Below are positions 10,221-19,144 of a DNA stretch of 57,821 nt, one piece after another. The DNA comes from Opitutales bacterium (lineage in GTDB: Bacteria > Verrucomicrobiota > Verrucomicrobiia > Opitutales > Opitutaceae): assembly GCA_018700525.1 (NCBI GenBank), contig JABITN010000161.1, forward strand, positions 1 through 57,821, written 5' to 3'. Below the pieces are notes generated by a model. That model made no database searches and was not told the DNA's origin. It worked only from the letters and a program-made list of their open reading frames with translations. Position 1 is the stretch's first letter. Each line of letters opens with the position of its first letter. The position numbers and the translations under genes were made by a program.

Positions 10221-10224
10221 TATA

Positions 10225-10587
10225 ATGAACCAGATCGTAAACGAACTTTCTAAAGAACAACTCAAGACCGAAGTACCTCCTTTCAAGGTAGGGGACGGTG
10301 TCAAGGTCCACACCTTGGTAAGAGAAGGCGAGAAACGCCGTGTCCAGATGTTTTCTGGTGTTGTAATTGCTCGCAAGGGTTCGGGCATTCAAGAGTCATT
10401 CACGGTTCGCCGCATTTCCTATGGCGAAGGCGTTGAGAAGGTATTCCCGATTCACAGCCCAAACGTTTCCAAGATTGAGATCGAAAAGGAATCGAAGACG
10501 ATGCGTGCTCGCATGTACTATCTCCGCGGTCTGATCGGCAAGAAGGCGATGCAGGTTAAGGAAAAGCGTCTCGTCAAAGGCCATTAA
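10225..10587 (+). CDS. rplS: 50S ribosomal protein L19
   Basis: Large-subunit protein L19, located at the 30S-50S interface. The sequence has VPPFKVGDGVKVHTLV, RVQMFSGVVIARKGSG and ESFTVRRISYGEGVEKVFP, followed by HSPNVSKIEIEKES, all canonical. It is 120 residues, normal. A GAGG Shine-Dalgarno element lies upstream of ATG at the end of trmD. It is the last gene of the operon and is followed by a strong terminator. Confidence 0.97.
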   Translation: MNQIVNELSKEQLKTEVPPFKVGDGVKVHTLVREGEKRRVQMFSGVVIARKGSGIQESFTVRRISYGEGVEKVFPIHSPNVSKIEIEKESKTMRARMYYLRGLIGKKAMQVKEKRLVKGH

Positions 10588-10618
10588 GCCTTGAACCGAT
10601 TTCAAACCACTTTTTTTG

Positions 10619-10648
10619 AGACCGCTCGTTTGAGCGGTCTTTTTTTTC
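10619..10648 (+). terminator. Intrinsic terminator of the rpsP-trmD-rplS operon
   Basis: The stem AGACCGCTC and GAGCGGTCT (9 bp) with a short GTTT loop is followed by eight T. It begins about 32 bases after the rplS stop and ends the operon. Confidence 0.93.
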
Positions 10649-10871
10649 GGATAGTTGCCAAGAGGCGACGATGGCTCCGTTTCGATTCGGATTATACGAA
10701 TGGTTTTTATCAAAAAGAATCGATTCGTTTCCGTTCGAAACGCAAATGGCTTCAATTTCTTTATTAGAGGCATTTCATGGTGAATTTCCGCCTATTATGC
10801 TCTTGAGGCTTGCGACTGGCTAGATTGGGGTGTTCTCGTTGGAATAGTCGGTAAAAATTACGCAATACGAA

Positions 10872-12851
10872 ATGAATACAGAAATTCTTCAAAAAGCTGC
10901 CAATCAAGCCCGTGGGCTGGCAATTGATGCTGTTCACGCCTGCAAGTCGGGTCACGTGGGACTGCCGCTAGGCTCCGCTGAAATCGGCGCGGTCCTTTAC
11001 GGTCAGTCTTTGAACATCAATCCGGATGCGCCACGTTGGCTTAATCGCGATCGTTTCGTGCTTTCGGGCGGTCATGGTAGCATGTTTCTATACAGCTGGC
11101 TTCACTTGGCCGGTTTCGATTTGAGTTTGGAGGAGCTGAAGAATTTCCGCCAGCTTCATAGCAAGACTCCGGGTCATCCGGAGTTCAGGGAAACGCCAGG
11201 CGTGGAAAGCACGACCGGACCTCTCGGCCAAGGTATTGGCAACGCGGTCGGTTTTGCAGTCTCCCAAAAGATGGCCGAAGCCAAATTCAATACTGCCGAG
11301 CATACGATTCTCGATAATCACGTGATTGCTTTGGCTGGTGACGGCTGCATTCAAGAAGGCGTTGCTCAGGAAGCATCGGCTTTGGCGGGTCACCTTCACC
11401 TCGATAATTTGATCGTGTTCTACGATAGCAACGATGTGACGCTTGATGCGATGGCCGAAAAGTCGCAGAGCGAGGACACTGCCAAGCGCTACGAAGCGAT
11501 GGGTTGGGACGTTGTAACGATTGATGGGCACGATTTGGCAGCAGTATCCAAGGCGTTCGACGACGCGAAGGCAGCTGACGGCAAGCCTCAGTTGATTATC
11601 GCGAAGACCGAGATCGGTCGCGGTATCGCGGAAGTCGCTGGTACGGCTGCGGGTCACGGTGAAAGCGGAGCGATTAAACACTCCGAAGCTGCTCACGTAC
11701 TTTTGGGACTACCTGAAGAGCACTTTTTCGTTTCCGATGAAGTCCGTGCTTATTTCGCGGAACTTAAGGAAGCTCGGGTTCAGGCTTACAATGCGTGGAA
11801 GACGACATACGACGCATGGGCAGCAGCCAATGCGGACCTCGCGGCGTTATTGGAAACGGGCGCTTCGGCTCCGGTCGATGTGGATGATTTGTTCTCCAAG
11901 ATTCCCGTTGCAGCTGACGATGCAAAATTGGCGACTCGTGCGGCGGGTTCGAATGTATTGCAGCCGATTGCTGCGGCTCTTCCTGAATTTGTGAGCGGCT
12001 CGGCGGATCTTCATGGTTCTACCAAGAACTATATCAAGGATGGCGGCGATTTTCTTCCAGGAAACGAAAGCGGTCGAAATTTGCTTTTCGGCATTCGCGA
12101 GCATGCCATGGGCGCATTGCTCAACGGGATGGCTTATGATGGAATTTGGCGCGCATCTGGCGCGACTTTCATGGTATTCGCCGATTACCTAAGACCGTCG
12201 ATTCGTTTGGCTTCTTTGGCTGGCCTTCCAGTTACGTACATCTTCACGCACGACTCGGTTGGAGTTGGCGAGGATGGACCGACCCACCAACCGGTGGAGA
12301 CGGTTTCCGGACTGCGCGTGATTCCGAATCTCGACGTTATTCGCCCTTGCGATACGGAAGAGACTGCCGGCGCGTTCGTTGCGGCGATCGAACGTCAGGA
12401 TGGACCGACCGTTCTATCGCTCACGCGTCAAGGTGTTCCGAATATCAATACGTCGACTGCGGATGAGCGCCGTCATGGCGTTCTTAAGGGTGGCTACATT
12501 ATTAAGAAGGAAACGTCTGCTCTCGAAACGATCCTCATTGGTTCGGGTTCCGAAGTGCAGCACGCGATCGCGGCTTCTGAAGAGTTGGGGTCGGGGACGC
12601 GCGTCGTATCGATGCCATCCATGTTCCGTTTCGATACTCAGAGTGCGGAGTACAAGGAAAGCGTTCTTCCGGCGGCCTGCGTGAAGCGCATCGCTATCGA
12701 AGCGGGCGTATCGGCATTGTGGTACAAGTACGTGGGACTCGAGGGCAAGGTTATTGGAATCGATCGTTTCGGTATCAGCGCTCCGGGCGATACGGTAATG
12801 GCCGAACTGGGCATGACTGCTTCGAATGTGGTTTCCGTAGCTAGCGCCTAA
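10872..12851 (+). CDS. tkt: Transketolase
   Basis: A thiamine-diphosphate enzyme of the non-oxidative pentose phosphate pathway that transfers two-carbon ketol units between sugar phosphates. The TPP motif begins at GDGCIQEG (156-163) and ends at the asparagine of YDSNDVTLD (187). SGHVGLPLG (N-terminal His) and [18 protein letters not shown] (donor-substrate region) are characteristic. Length is 659 residues, the full three-domain form. It stands alone between the rplS terminator and a terminator-like hairpin after its stop. Pentose phosphates it produces fit with the nucleoside salvage genes further on, but there is no operon link. Confidence 0.97.
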   Translation: MNTEILQKAANQARGLAIDAVHACKSGHVGLPLGSAEIGAVLYGQSLNINPDAPRWLNRDRFVLSGGHGSMFLYSWLHLAGFDLSLEELKNFRQLHSKTPGHPEFRETPGVESTTGPLGQGIGNAVGFAVSQKMAEAKFNTAEHTILDNHVIALAGDGCIQEGVAQEASALAGHLHLDNLIVFYDSNDVTLDAMAEKSQSEDTAKRYEAMGWDVVTIDGHDLAAVSKAFDDAKAADGKPQLIIAKTEIGRGIAEVAGTAAGHGESGAIKHSEAAHVLLGLPEEHFFVSDEVRAYFAELKEARVQAYNAWKTTYDAWAAANADLAALLETGASAPVDVDDLFSKIPVAADDAKLATRAAGSNVLQPIAAALPEFVSGSADLHGSTKNYIKDGGDFLPGNESGRNLLFGIREHAMGALLNGMAYDGIWRASGATFMVFADYLRPSIRLASLAGLPVTYIFTHDSVGVGEDGPTHQPVETVSGLRVIPNLDVIRPCDTEETAGAFVAAIERQDGPTVLSLTRQGVPNINTSTADERRHGVLKGGYIIKKETSALETILIGSGSEVQHAIAASEELGSGTRVVSMPSMFRFDTQSAEYKESVLPAACVKRIAIEAGVSALWYKYVGLEGKVIGIDRFGISAPGDTVMAELGMTASNVVSVASA

Positions 12852-12873
12852 GTCGGCTCTAATTAATATTTCT

Positions 12874-12915
12874 GGGCCTTTGTTACGGATTCGACCGTGG
12901 TAGAGGCCTTTTTTT
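12874..12915 (+). terminator. Probable intrinsic terminator after transketolase
   Basis: An interrupted hairpin: outer arms GGCCT and AGGCC, inner arms ACGG and CCGT, then a run of seven T. It lies about 22 bases after the tkt stop. The stem is not continuous, so strength is uncertain. Confidence 0.55.
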
Positions 12916-12922
12916 ACCCAAA

Positions 12923-13369
12923 ATGTTAATGCGAAAATTCTTGGAGATCGCTCATGATTCGAATCAGTATCGGCAGGCTTGCTTGCTGAGGAATGCTGTG
13001 CTTCGACAACCGCTCGGTTTGAGTCTCTATGATGAGGATTTAGATGCGGAAGCATCGTATCGGCATTTTGGAGTTTTCGTTGGCAATGAGCTAGCCGGTT
13101 GTTTGGTGATCATACCTTTAGAATCGAATAAGGTGCAACTAAAGCAGATGGCAGTCGAAGACGAATTTCGTGGTAAGGGATTCGGGCGTTTATTATTGGA
13201 GGAGGTCCAAGAGTGCTTGATCGCTTCGGGTGTGAAGGAGATTCGATTGCATGCTCGGGAAACGGCTCTAGGTTTCTACGAACGGCTTGGCTTTGTGGGT
13301 GAAGGAGCAAGGTTTCTGGAGGTTTCAATTCCCCATCAAGTAATGTGGAAGCGGATCAGGCAGGACTGA
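12923..13369 (+). CDS. GNAT family N-acetyltransferase
   Basis: A 148-residue single-domain acetyltransferase. The acetyl-CoA-binding motif A is visible as VQLKQMAVEDEFRGKGFGRLL, with R-G-K-G-F-G the Q/R-x-x-G-x-G/A signature (about residues 79-84). LHARETALGFYERLGF is the usual motif B, and the end is VGEGARFLEVSIPHQVMWK. This arrangement resembles the ElaA/PhnO-like small GNATs. The acceptor is unknown. The next gene, cutC, follows after 48 bases in the same direction, so co-transcription is possible. Confidence 0.88.
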   Translation: MLMRKFLEIAHDSNQYRQACLLRNAVLRQPLGLSLYDEDLDAEASYRHFGVFVGNELAGCLVIIPLESNKVQLKQMAVEDEFRGKGFGRLLLEEVQECLIASGVKEIRLHARETALGFYERLGFVGEGARFLEVSIPHQVMWKRIRQD

Positions 13370-13417
13370 AGGGAGGGCTCGACTAACGGCCGCGTCGCGA
13401 TAGTCTTTCCCAAGACG

Positions 13418-14191
13418 ATGGTAGACGTAGAAGTATGTATCAATGGGGACACGGTTGTGGAAACTCGAGCGAGTGTGACCGCAGCAAATACAGGAGGAGC
13501 GGCTAGGGTGGAATTGTGCGGAACTATGGAATTCGATGGTTTAACGCCACCCTTGGAGTGCATTAAGGCTGCACGGGCTGTTTTCGAACGGAAGGGACTC
13601 TTAGTTATGATTCGTCCGCGGGCTGGCGATTTTCATTACGCATCCGACGAAATTGAACTCATGAAATCGCAGATCGCTGAGGCGGCTCAAGCGGGAGCCG
13701 ATGGGGTAGTGATGGGGTTGCTGGACGAAGCGGGGCGTTTGAATCTCAAGCCACTGCGGGAGCTCGTCGAGTTAAGTAAATCGTTCGGGTTAGAGACGAC
13801 CTTTCATCGGGCGTTCGATGCGACTCGGGATCGGTTCGAGGCACTGGGTTCGTTGATTGAGCTTGGGGTAGACCGTATCCTTACCAGCGGTGTGCGCTGG
13901 GGTATGCCAGGGTCGGCTTTGGATGGAGTATTGGAATTGGATCGTGTAATCCAAGCAGCACAGGCTCGCTTGGAGATTGTGATAGCGGGCGGTGTTAATC
14001 CAGTGAATGCTCCGCAAGTGTTGCAAGGGCTGAGTCCATGGAATGGAAAGCTATCTGTGCATGCGTATTCGGGTGTTCAGGACAACGGGAATACAACGGA
14101 CGCAGGCGTGCGGGCTTTGGTGGAGGCTGTACAGGTTTTTAGAGAGCGATTTACTATCGCTGCGCGCCTCGAGCGCCGGCCCTACGATTGA
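13418..14191 (+). CDS. cutC: CutC family copper homeostasis-like protein
   Basis: A TIM-barrel protein of 257 residues. Family hallmarks are RVELCGTMEFDGLTP near residues 30-44, LLVMIRPRAGDFHY (60-73), GADGVVMGLLDEAGRLN, TFHRAFDATRD and RILTSG. The MIRPR-GDF and FHRAFD blocks are diagnostic for CutC. The family was named from a copper-sensitivity phenotype, but its biochemical role is still unsettled, so the name should not be taken as proof of copper binding. It is convergent with the DUF1080 gene, seven bases away. Confidence 0.9.
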   Translation: MVDVEVCINGDTVVETRASVTAANTGGAARVELCGTMEFDGLTPPLECIKAARAVFERKGLLVMIRPRAGDFHYASDEIELMKSQIAEAAQAGADGVVMGLLDEAGRLNLKPLRELVELSKSFGLETTFHRAFDATRDRFEALGSLIELGVDRILTSGVRWGMPGSALDGVLELDRVIQAAQARLEIVIAGGVNPVNAPQVLQGLSPWNGKLSVHAYSGVQDNGNTTDAGVRALVEAVQVFRERFTIAARLERRPYD

Positions 14192-14197
14192 TGCTGC

Positions 14198-15565
14198 TTA
14201 CAGCTCGCGGATTTTGATGCTGCGGTAACTAACGTGGTCGTGATGGTTTTGTAGTAGAATATGACCGGCTTCGGCTAGGCCAAATCCTTTGACATCCTTG
14301 TATTTGCTGCGAGCCACAAGGGCATTGAAAATATTGGAGCCGCGTTCGTATTCGACGACATTGAACCCATTGAGCCAGTGCTGAACCGTGCCGTCAGCTT
14401 GGACGACTATTCGTGCGTGGTTCCATTTGCCGATATTCAGCGGCACTTTGCGGGTGTGAACATTTCGGTAGGAGGGAATGAGATCGTAGAGGGAGGCGCT
14501 TGTCCGGTTTTCAACGACGCCCATTTTCGCGTCAGGGTGCTTGTTGTCGTCGAGTACTTGGTATTCAAGTCCTAGGTACTTAGCGTTCTTGCCTACTTCG
14601 GCGTGATTGTTAACGAAGTATTTGACGCCGCTGTTCGCTCCTTCGGTGAGCTTGAATTCGAAATCGAGCTTGAAGGCTCCGTAGGTTTTCTTGGTGATGA
14701 TGTCACCTGCTTCGGAACCGGCTTTGATTGTGAGCTCGCCGTTGCGAACGTCCCAGTCGTTCGCGGTAAATGGATTGCCGCCCTTTATCGACTTCCAGGC
14801 GCTGGTGTTGTGACCGTTGAAGAGAAAACTCCAACCTTGTCGTTTTTCGGATTTACTGAGCGTATTGGGGGCGATGTTACGAATGTAGATGCCAATATCG
14901 GGCGTGAGCTTAGGTGAATTGGTGTTGATGCGTAGATTGCGCCAGCGGACTTGGAAGCCAGCATGATCCAATTTGTCTCCGATGCCGTGAACTTGGAGTC
15001 CGATGAATCCGGTAATCGATTTTTCGTCGACGATATGGGAGACGGGTTGGCCGTTAAGGAAGGTTTGCACTTCATTGCCGACGCATTCGATTCGAGCCGT
15101 ATTCCACTGTTCGTGTTTGAAGAGGGCGCGTGCAGGCTCGTTGTAGTCGACTGGATAGAGCCAACCGCGATTAGCTTCGTCGTAGATACCGGCGGTCCAG
15201 GCGCGTTCGGCCGTGTCTAATTCGAACTGGTAGCCATAGACGCGTCCGCCGGGGAGGTCTGGGTTTGGCTTAGTGTTGCTTCGGAATTGAACTCCCGAGT
15301 TGAGACCGTCTTGGACCCAAACGTCGAATTCTAGAACAAAGTCGGTGTAGTTCTTCTCCGTCGTCATGAAGGAGTTTGGCGTTCCGGCAACGCTGCTGCC
15401 GATGATCTCGCCGTTCATGATTTCGTATTTGGCAACGCCGCCGAGCTGTTTCCAGCCGTTGAAATTCTTGCCATTGAAAAGCTGTTTCCAGTCGTCTGCG
15501 AAAGTGACTGAACAAAATAGCGCGGTTAGCGAGGTAGCGAGAATGCGTCGGGTAAGCTTATCCAT
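14198..15565 (-). CDS. Secreted protein with two DUF1080 (3-keto-disaccharide hydrolase) domains
   Basis: A 455-residue exported protein with a signal peptide (residues 1-23, ending TFADD). It contains two DUF1080 jelly-roll domains. The first, about 24-215, begins WKQLFNGKNFNGWKQLGG. The second, about 240-455, begins WSFLFNGHNTSAWKSIKGG and ends SYRSIKIREL. Both repeat F-N-G..W, SGVQFR or SGVKYF, and W-N-x-A-R-I. DUF1080 proteins are concanavalin-like, abundant in PVC bacteria and Bacteroidota, and some act on 3-keto-glycosides. A tandem pair in one chain implies duplication and possibly two binding sites. It is probably periplasmic and probably monocistronic. Confidence 0.9.
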   Translation of the reverse strand: MDKLTRRILATSLTALFCSVTFADDWKQLFNGKNFNGWKQLGGVAKYEIMNGEIIGSSVAGTPNSFMTTEKNYTDFVLEFDVWVQDGLNSGVQFRSNTKPNPDLPGGRVYGYQFELDTAERAWTAGIYDEANRGWLYPVDYNEPARALFKHEQWNTARIECVGNEVQTFLNGQPVSHIVDEKSITGFIGLQVHGIGDKLDHAGFQVRWRNLRINTNSPKLTPDIGIYIRNIAPNTLSKSEKRQGWSFLFNGHNTSAWKSIKGGNPFTANDWDVRNGELTIKAGSEAGDIITKKTYGAFKLDFEFKLTEGANSGVKYFVNNHAEVGKNAKYLGLEYQVLDDNKHPDAKMGVVENRTSASLYDLIPSYRNVHTRKVPLNIGKWNHARIVVQADGTVQHWLNGFNVVEYERGSNIFNALVARSKYKDVKGFGLAEAGHILLQNHHDHVSYRSIKIREL

Positions 15566-15758
15566 ACACGTGTTAGGTTGCTGGTGGTCGCGGAAGTTTC
15601 AAGCGTTAATGTAGGCGATGGGTGTGGTTTACAAAGTTCGAGAATCGAGTGATTCGAGTGCAATGGGAGTTGTCGCTGAATCTCTTGAGGGTTTCGGGTT
15701 GGTCGAGAGGCTTGCAACTGCTCGCGTGAAATTTAGCGTTTGAGAAGGATCTATATGT

Positions 15759-16108
15759 ATGAATCTCCTCAGGCCCCCAATACCGTATCGATTTATGGCA
15801 CCGAAGTATTCGCGTGCGTTTAGGCCAATACTGCACGCTCTTACCCGTTTATCGTTTAGGTTCGAGCATAAGGTCAGCGATATTCGTATCGTTGGGCAAG
15901 AAGGCTTGGAGCGATTGGTTCGCGATGGCCAATCGATTTTAGTAGCACCGAATCATGCGGATCACGCGGATCCAGCCTTGATGATCACGGCGGGGAGGCG
16001 GAAGTGATTCTCGTTAAGGCGAAAGCCGAGTTTCAGGCTTTGGCTCGAGCTGTGATGGAGTGCCATGGGTCGCCACTGGAGAGCTTAGGAGTTGCTTTTC
16101 GCACTTGA
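15759..16108 (+). pseudogene. Broken PlsC-like 1-acylglycerol-3-phosphate acyltransferase remnant
   Basis: The first reading frame (15759-16007) gives FEHKVSDIRIVGQEGLERLV then SILVAPNHADHADPALMITA, the N-H-x-x-H-x-D-P catalytic motif of PlsC-type acyltransferases. It ends at a TGA right after GRRK. In another frame, starting about 16001, the text continues VILVKAKAEFQALARAVM and stops at 16106-16108. A normal member has about 200 further residues, which are missing. So the gene is frameshifted and 3'-truncated, with NupC following directly. The call rests on the catalytic motif and its spacing from the N terminus. Confidence 0.7.
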
Positions 16109-16166
16109 GGGAAGTTGCGGGTGTTCCTGAGCGAAGGGGTTCGGTAGTCGATTTGTTGTAGACTCT

Positions 16167-16191
16167 TTGTGCATTTAAACGCACAAGGAGG
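16167..16191 (+). promoter_or_regulatory. Leader hairpin overlapping the nupC ribosome binding site
   Basis: A perfect 6-bp stem, TTGTGC (16167-16172) and GCACAA (16181-16186), flanks an 8-base AT-rich loop. Its 3' arm overlaps by two bases a near-perfect Shine-Dalgarno AAGGAGG (16185-16191), located two bases before the ATG at 16194. It could modulate initiation, but the stem alone is weak. Confidence 0.4.
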
Positions 16192-16193
16192 CC

Positions 16194-17492
16194 ATGGATT
16201 TAGCGATAACCGTATTCAGATCAATTCTTGGAATTGTACTGTTGTTGTTGATGTGTTGCGGGTTGAGTGAGAACCGGAAGCGAATTCGTTGGAAACTGGT
16301 AGGCTACGGGATCGGCTTACAGATCGTAATGGCGCTACTTATTTTGAAGGTAGCGTTTTTTCATGATGCAGTTCGAGGCGTTGCGGGCTTTTTCAATCGC
16401 CTGATTGGGTTTAGCAATGAGGCGGCATCGATGGTTTTTGGAAGGCTGGCCAGCGATACTGAGGGAACATTCGGATTCGCGTTTACAGTGTTGCCGACGA
16501 TTATTTTTTTCTCCGCATTTTCGGCGATCCTTTATTATTTGAGAGTATTGCCATGCATCGTGTACGCGTTTGCTTGGATGTTGAACAAGACCATGCGTTT
16601 GACGGGAGCGGAAAGTTTAGCTGCGGCAGCGAACGTTTTTATCGGCCAGACCGAGGCCCCATTGGTCGTGCGTCCCTATTTGAAGGGCATGACCCAATCG
16701 GAGGTGATGTCTTTGATGACAGGTGGTATGGCGACGATCGCTGGCGGAGTCTTGGTGATTTACATGAACGTTTTGGGAGGCGGTTCAGGGGAAAGCGCTA
16801 TAGCGTTTGGGCAACACCTGTTGACAGCTTCGATTCTGAGCGCACCAGCCGCTATGGTTGTATCTAAGATCCTGGTACCGCAATCGGAGTCGATTGACGG
16901 GCAATTGGCATTTCCGCGGGAGCGTTTCAACGATGGACTTTTGGATGCGGCTACTCAAGGGACGAGTGATGGGATTAAACTCGCGTTGAATGTAGGTGGA
17001 ATGCTGATTGCTTTTACTGCTTTGGCGACTCTGGCAAATTGGTTGGTCTCCGAAGGGCTGGGCACTTGGACGGGTTTGAATGACTGGGTATTCGGAGTCA
17101 CTGACGGTCGGTTCGAGGCGTTCAATGTTTCGTTTATCGTGGGTGCTTTAAGCGCGCCGTTTGCTTGGTTGATCGGGGTCGCTTGGAGTGATTGCCTAAT
17201 TGTCGGTCAATTACTGGGCGAGCGACTGGTACTCAATGAGTTTATCTCCTACCTGAATTTGGCTAAATTCCAGGAGGCGGGGGCCTTTAATGATCCCAAA
17301 TCGGTGACGATTGCGACTTACGCCCTATGCGGGTTTGCTAATTTGACGTCGGTTGGCATACAGATAGGAGGAATCGGTTCGCTCGAAAAATCTCAACGTC
17401 CGGCTCTTTTGAAATATGGCATAAAAGCGCTTCTTGGAGGAATGGTAGCTTGCTACCTTACTGCAATTATAGCGGTAAGTTTAACTCAGTGA
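16194..17492 (+). CDS. Concentrative nucleoside transporter, NupC/CNT family
   Basis: A cytoplasmic-membrane cation-coupled importer of nucleosides, 432 residues, with many hydrophobic helices. The CNT hallmarks are visible: GQTEAPLVVRPYLKGMTQSE (about 159-178), which holds the nucleoside-binding Gln/Glu, MTGGMATIAGGVLVIY, and a later FVVGALSAPFAW-like segment with GQLLGERLVLNEF. It has an unusually clear AAGGAGG ribosome binding site preceded by a small hairpin. The following gene is a nucleoside deoxyribosyltransferase-like protein beginning at the stop of this one, so import and salvage are coupled. Confidence 0.94.
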   Translation: MDLAITVFRSILGIVLLLLMCCGLSENRKRIRWKLVGYGIGLQIVMALLILKVAFFHDAVRGVAGFFNRLIGFSNEAASMVFGRLASDTEGTFGFAFTVLPTIIFFSAFSAILYYLRVLPCIVYAFAWMLNKTMRLTGAESLAAAANVFIGQTEAPLVVRPYLKGMTQSEVMSLMTGGMATIAGGVLVIYMNVLGGGSGESAIAFGQHLLTASILSAPAAMVVSKILVPQSESIDGQLAFPRERFNDGLLDAATQGTSDGIKLALNVGGMLIAFTALATLANWLVSEGLGTWTGLNDWVFGVTDGRFEAFNVSFIVGALSAPFAWLIGVAWSDCLIVGQLLGERLVLNEFISYLNLAKFQEAGAFNDPKSVTIATYALCGFANLTSVGIQIGGIGSLEKSQRPALLKYGIKALLGGMVACYLTAIIAVSLTQ

Positions 17493-17496
17493 GGAT

Positions 17497-18096
17497 TTGG
17501 AAGAAAACGTGAATAAAGAAAATGGATACACCGTTTACCTCGCGGGGGAATTGTTCGATCTTAAACATTTGGCAGGAAATGCGTTGCTCTCTGAGTCGCT
17601 TAGTGCGGTTTCGAATGGTCGATACCGCCCTGTCTTGCCCCAAGATATTGAGTTGCCGTCGTTAGAGCCAAAAGTTATTCGGGATATGGATTATGCGGCT
17701 TTGTTGGGATGCGATGCGGCTATTTTTCAATTTGATGGGAGCGATCTGGATTCAGGAACGGTGGCGGAGTTCATGACAGCAAAATTCGCGGATATTCCGT
17801 CGGTTCTTTTGAGGACTGACTTTAGACGTTCGGGTGATCGAAATTCGAATCCCTGGAATTTGATGTGCGATTCCTTCCCGCGAACGGAATCTGTGGTCGT
17901 CGACACAATGGTTCTGTATTCGAAGGAAATGGAGAAAGGATGGATGCTCGGTTCGGAGGTCACCAAGGTGGTCGCCTACCAAGTAGCTGCACAACTCGTT
18001 GAGAAATTGGATACCGCAATTGCTACTTCGGCGGTGTTAAATGAAAAGAAACAAGCAGAGACTCGTCGTTTGATTCGGAGGACCTACGATTTGTAG
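17497..18096 (+). CDS. Nucleoside 2-deoxyribosyltransferase-like protein
   Basis: A predicted cytoplasmic enzyme of 199 residues that would swap bases between deoxynucleosides or hydrolyse the N-glycosidic bond. It matches PF05014 features: YTVYLAGELFD at the start, MDYAALLGCDAAIFQFDGSD and DSGTVAEFMTAKFADIPSVL, where the Asp and the S-G-T-x-x-E (nucleophile Glu region) fit the family. Start choice is unclear: TTG at 17497 overlaps the upstream terminus closely, while GTG at 17509 has a GGAAG element in front; no ATG fits well. It is in an operon with the NupC-type transporter. Substrate range cannot be read from sequence. Confidence 0.8.
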   Translation: MEENVNKENGYTVYLAGELFDLKHLAGNALLSESLSAVSNGRYRPVLPQDIELPSLEPKVIRDMDYAALLGCDAAIFQFDGSDLDSGTVAEFMTAKFADIPSVLLRTDFRRSGDRNSNPWNLMCDSFPRTESVVVDTMVLYSKEMEKGWMLGSEVTKVVAYQVAAQLVEKLDTAIATSAVLNEKKQAETRRLIRRTYDL

Positions 18097-18288
18097 AGCT
18101 GAGATATTGGCCTGAATATTTTTCCGCTTAGCGTTAGCGATCCTAGGGAATTACTAGTTCGGAGAGGCTTAATAATCGGAGTCTTTTCATTGAAGGGTGG
18201 AGGGTTGTTCATTTAGGGCGCCCCGTTTAGTCGGGCAGCTTTAATTGGAGCTGCAGCTAGATGGGCCTGCACGGAAGGTTTTTCTAAT

Positions 18289-18988
18289 ATGGAACTCGGA
18301 ACGCATCAAGGCGAACTCTTGATGGTCGGGCGAATAACGACCGTCTTTTTCGGGATATTGGTTATCGGGATTTCGGTTTTCATTGTCGAGTGAGGCAATC
18401 TTTCGTTATTCGATATGTATTAGCAATTGAATGGCAGACTAACAGTTCCGATAGCTGTAACGGTTTTTTGGGGACTGTTTGCTCGTCGGGTCCCTAAGTG
18501 GGGACCGTGGGCTGCAATATTTTTCGGGATGCTTGTTTCGTTCGTGTTATTCGACGGGTTGGATACTGATGTTGGGGTGGTTTTCTAGCGAGCCGTCGAT
18601 TGAATATATTGTGACTCACCCGGTTACGTGGTCGTATTTGGTTAATATTCCGCTTACGTCGTTTGTGTTCTGGGGAACGAGTATTTTCTTTAAGGGTTGG
18701 GGTGATCGTTACAAGGCGGATGCAGATCACTTTTTCGAGGATCTTGAACGGCCTGTGGATTTCGAAAAAGAGGTGGGAAAAGACAATACAGTATTTCAAG
18801 CGAAAACGGTAGGGCGCTTAGCCTTGGTGTATGGAAGTTTCGTCTCAGTCCTGTTGTTCGTTCCCAACCCAATTGAAGGCGGAATAGCGATTGGGGGAGT
18901 TGCGGGAGTGATTCTATGCGTAGGCGCTGGATTGACATTCTACGCACGAAGGAGGCTGGTGAAGGAGAATAATGAGGGTCCAGCCTAA
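18289..18988 (+). pseudogene. Decayed sodium:solute symporter (SSF) remnant
   Basis: The C-terminal part of an SSF transporter is readable over two frames. Frame 1 gives LLMVGRITTVFFGILVIGI, an in-frame TGA (18391-18393), GNLSLFDMY, an in-frame TAG (18421-18423), then LTVPIAVTVFWGLFARR and VPKWGPWAAIFFGMLVSF. The text then shifts to another frame (between about 18540 and 18586) for VTWSYLVNIPLTSFVFWGTS and the cytoplasmic tail containing DLERPVDFEKEVG, then a last helix. Two nonsense codons, one frameshift and no N-terminal two-thirds make this a pseudogene. The intact symporter probably moved a sugar or a related solute, which is inference from family only. Confidence 0.85.
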
Positions 18989-19007
18989 GTTTGACCAATT
19001 GCAGGCT

Positions 19008-19067
19008 CCACGCTAGTCCCTCGCGTAGCTACGTCGCAGCGCGGCGTGGTTTTTAGAAGGTTTTCAG
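19008..19067. repeat. Dispersed palindromic repeat, family B, copy 1
   Basis: About 60 bases shared with 41986-42044. It contains the perfect palindrome CGTAGCTACG, flanking arms CCACGC and GGCGTGG, and a common tail TTTTAGAAGGTTTTCAG. It lies between the symporter remnant and the 3' end of the DUF1501 gene. No coding or transposase link is visible. Confidence 0.7.
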
Positions 19068-19144
19068 TTAAGCGACCGCGTTTGTCAAATTTTCGATTGC
19101 GTTTTGGGCTGAGGTTTTTATGTCTCAATTATCTGGATACGTTT

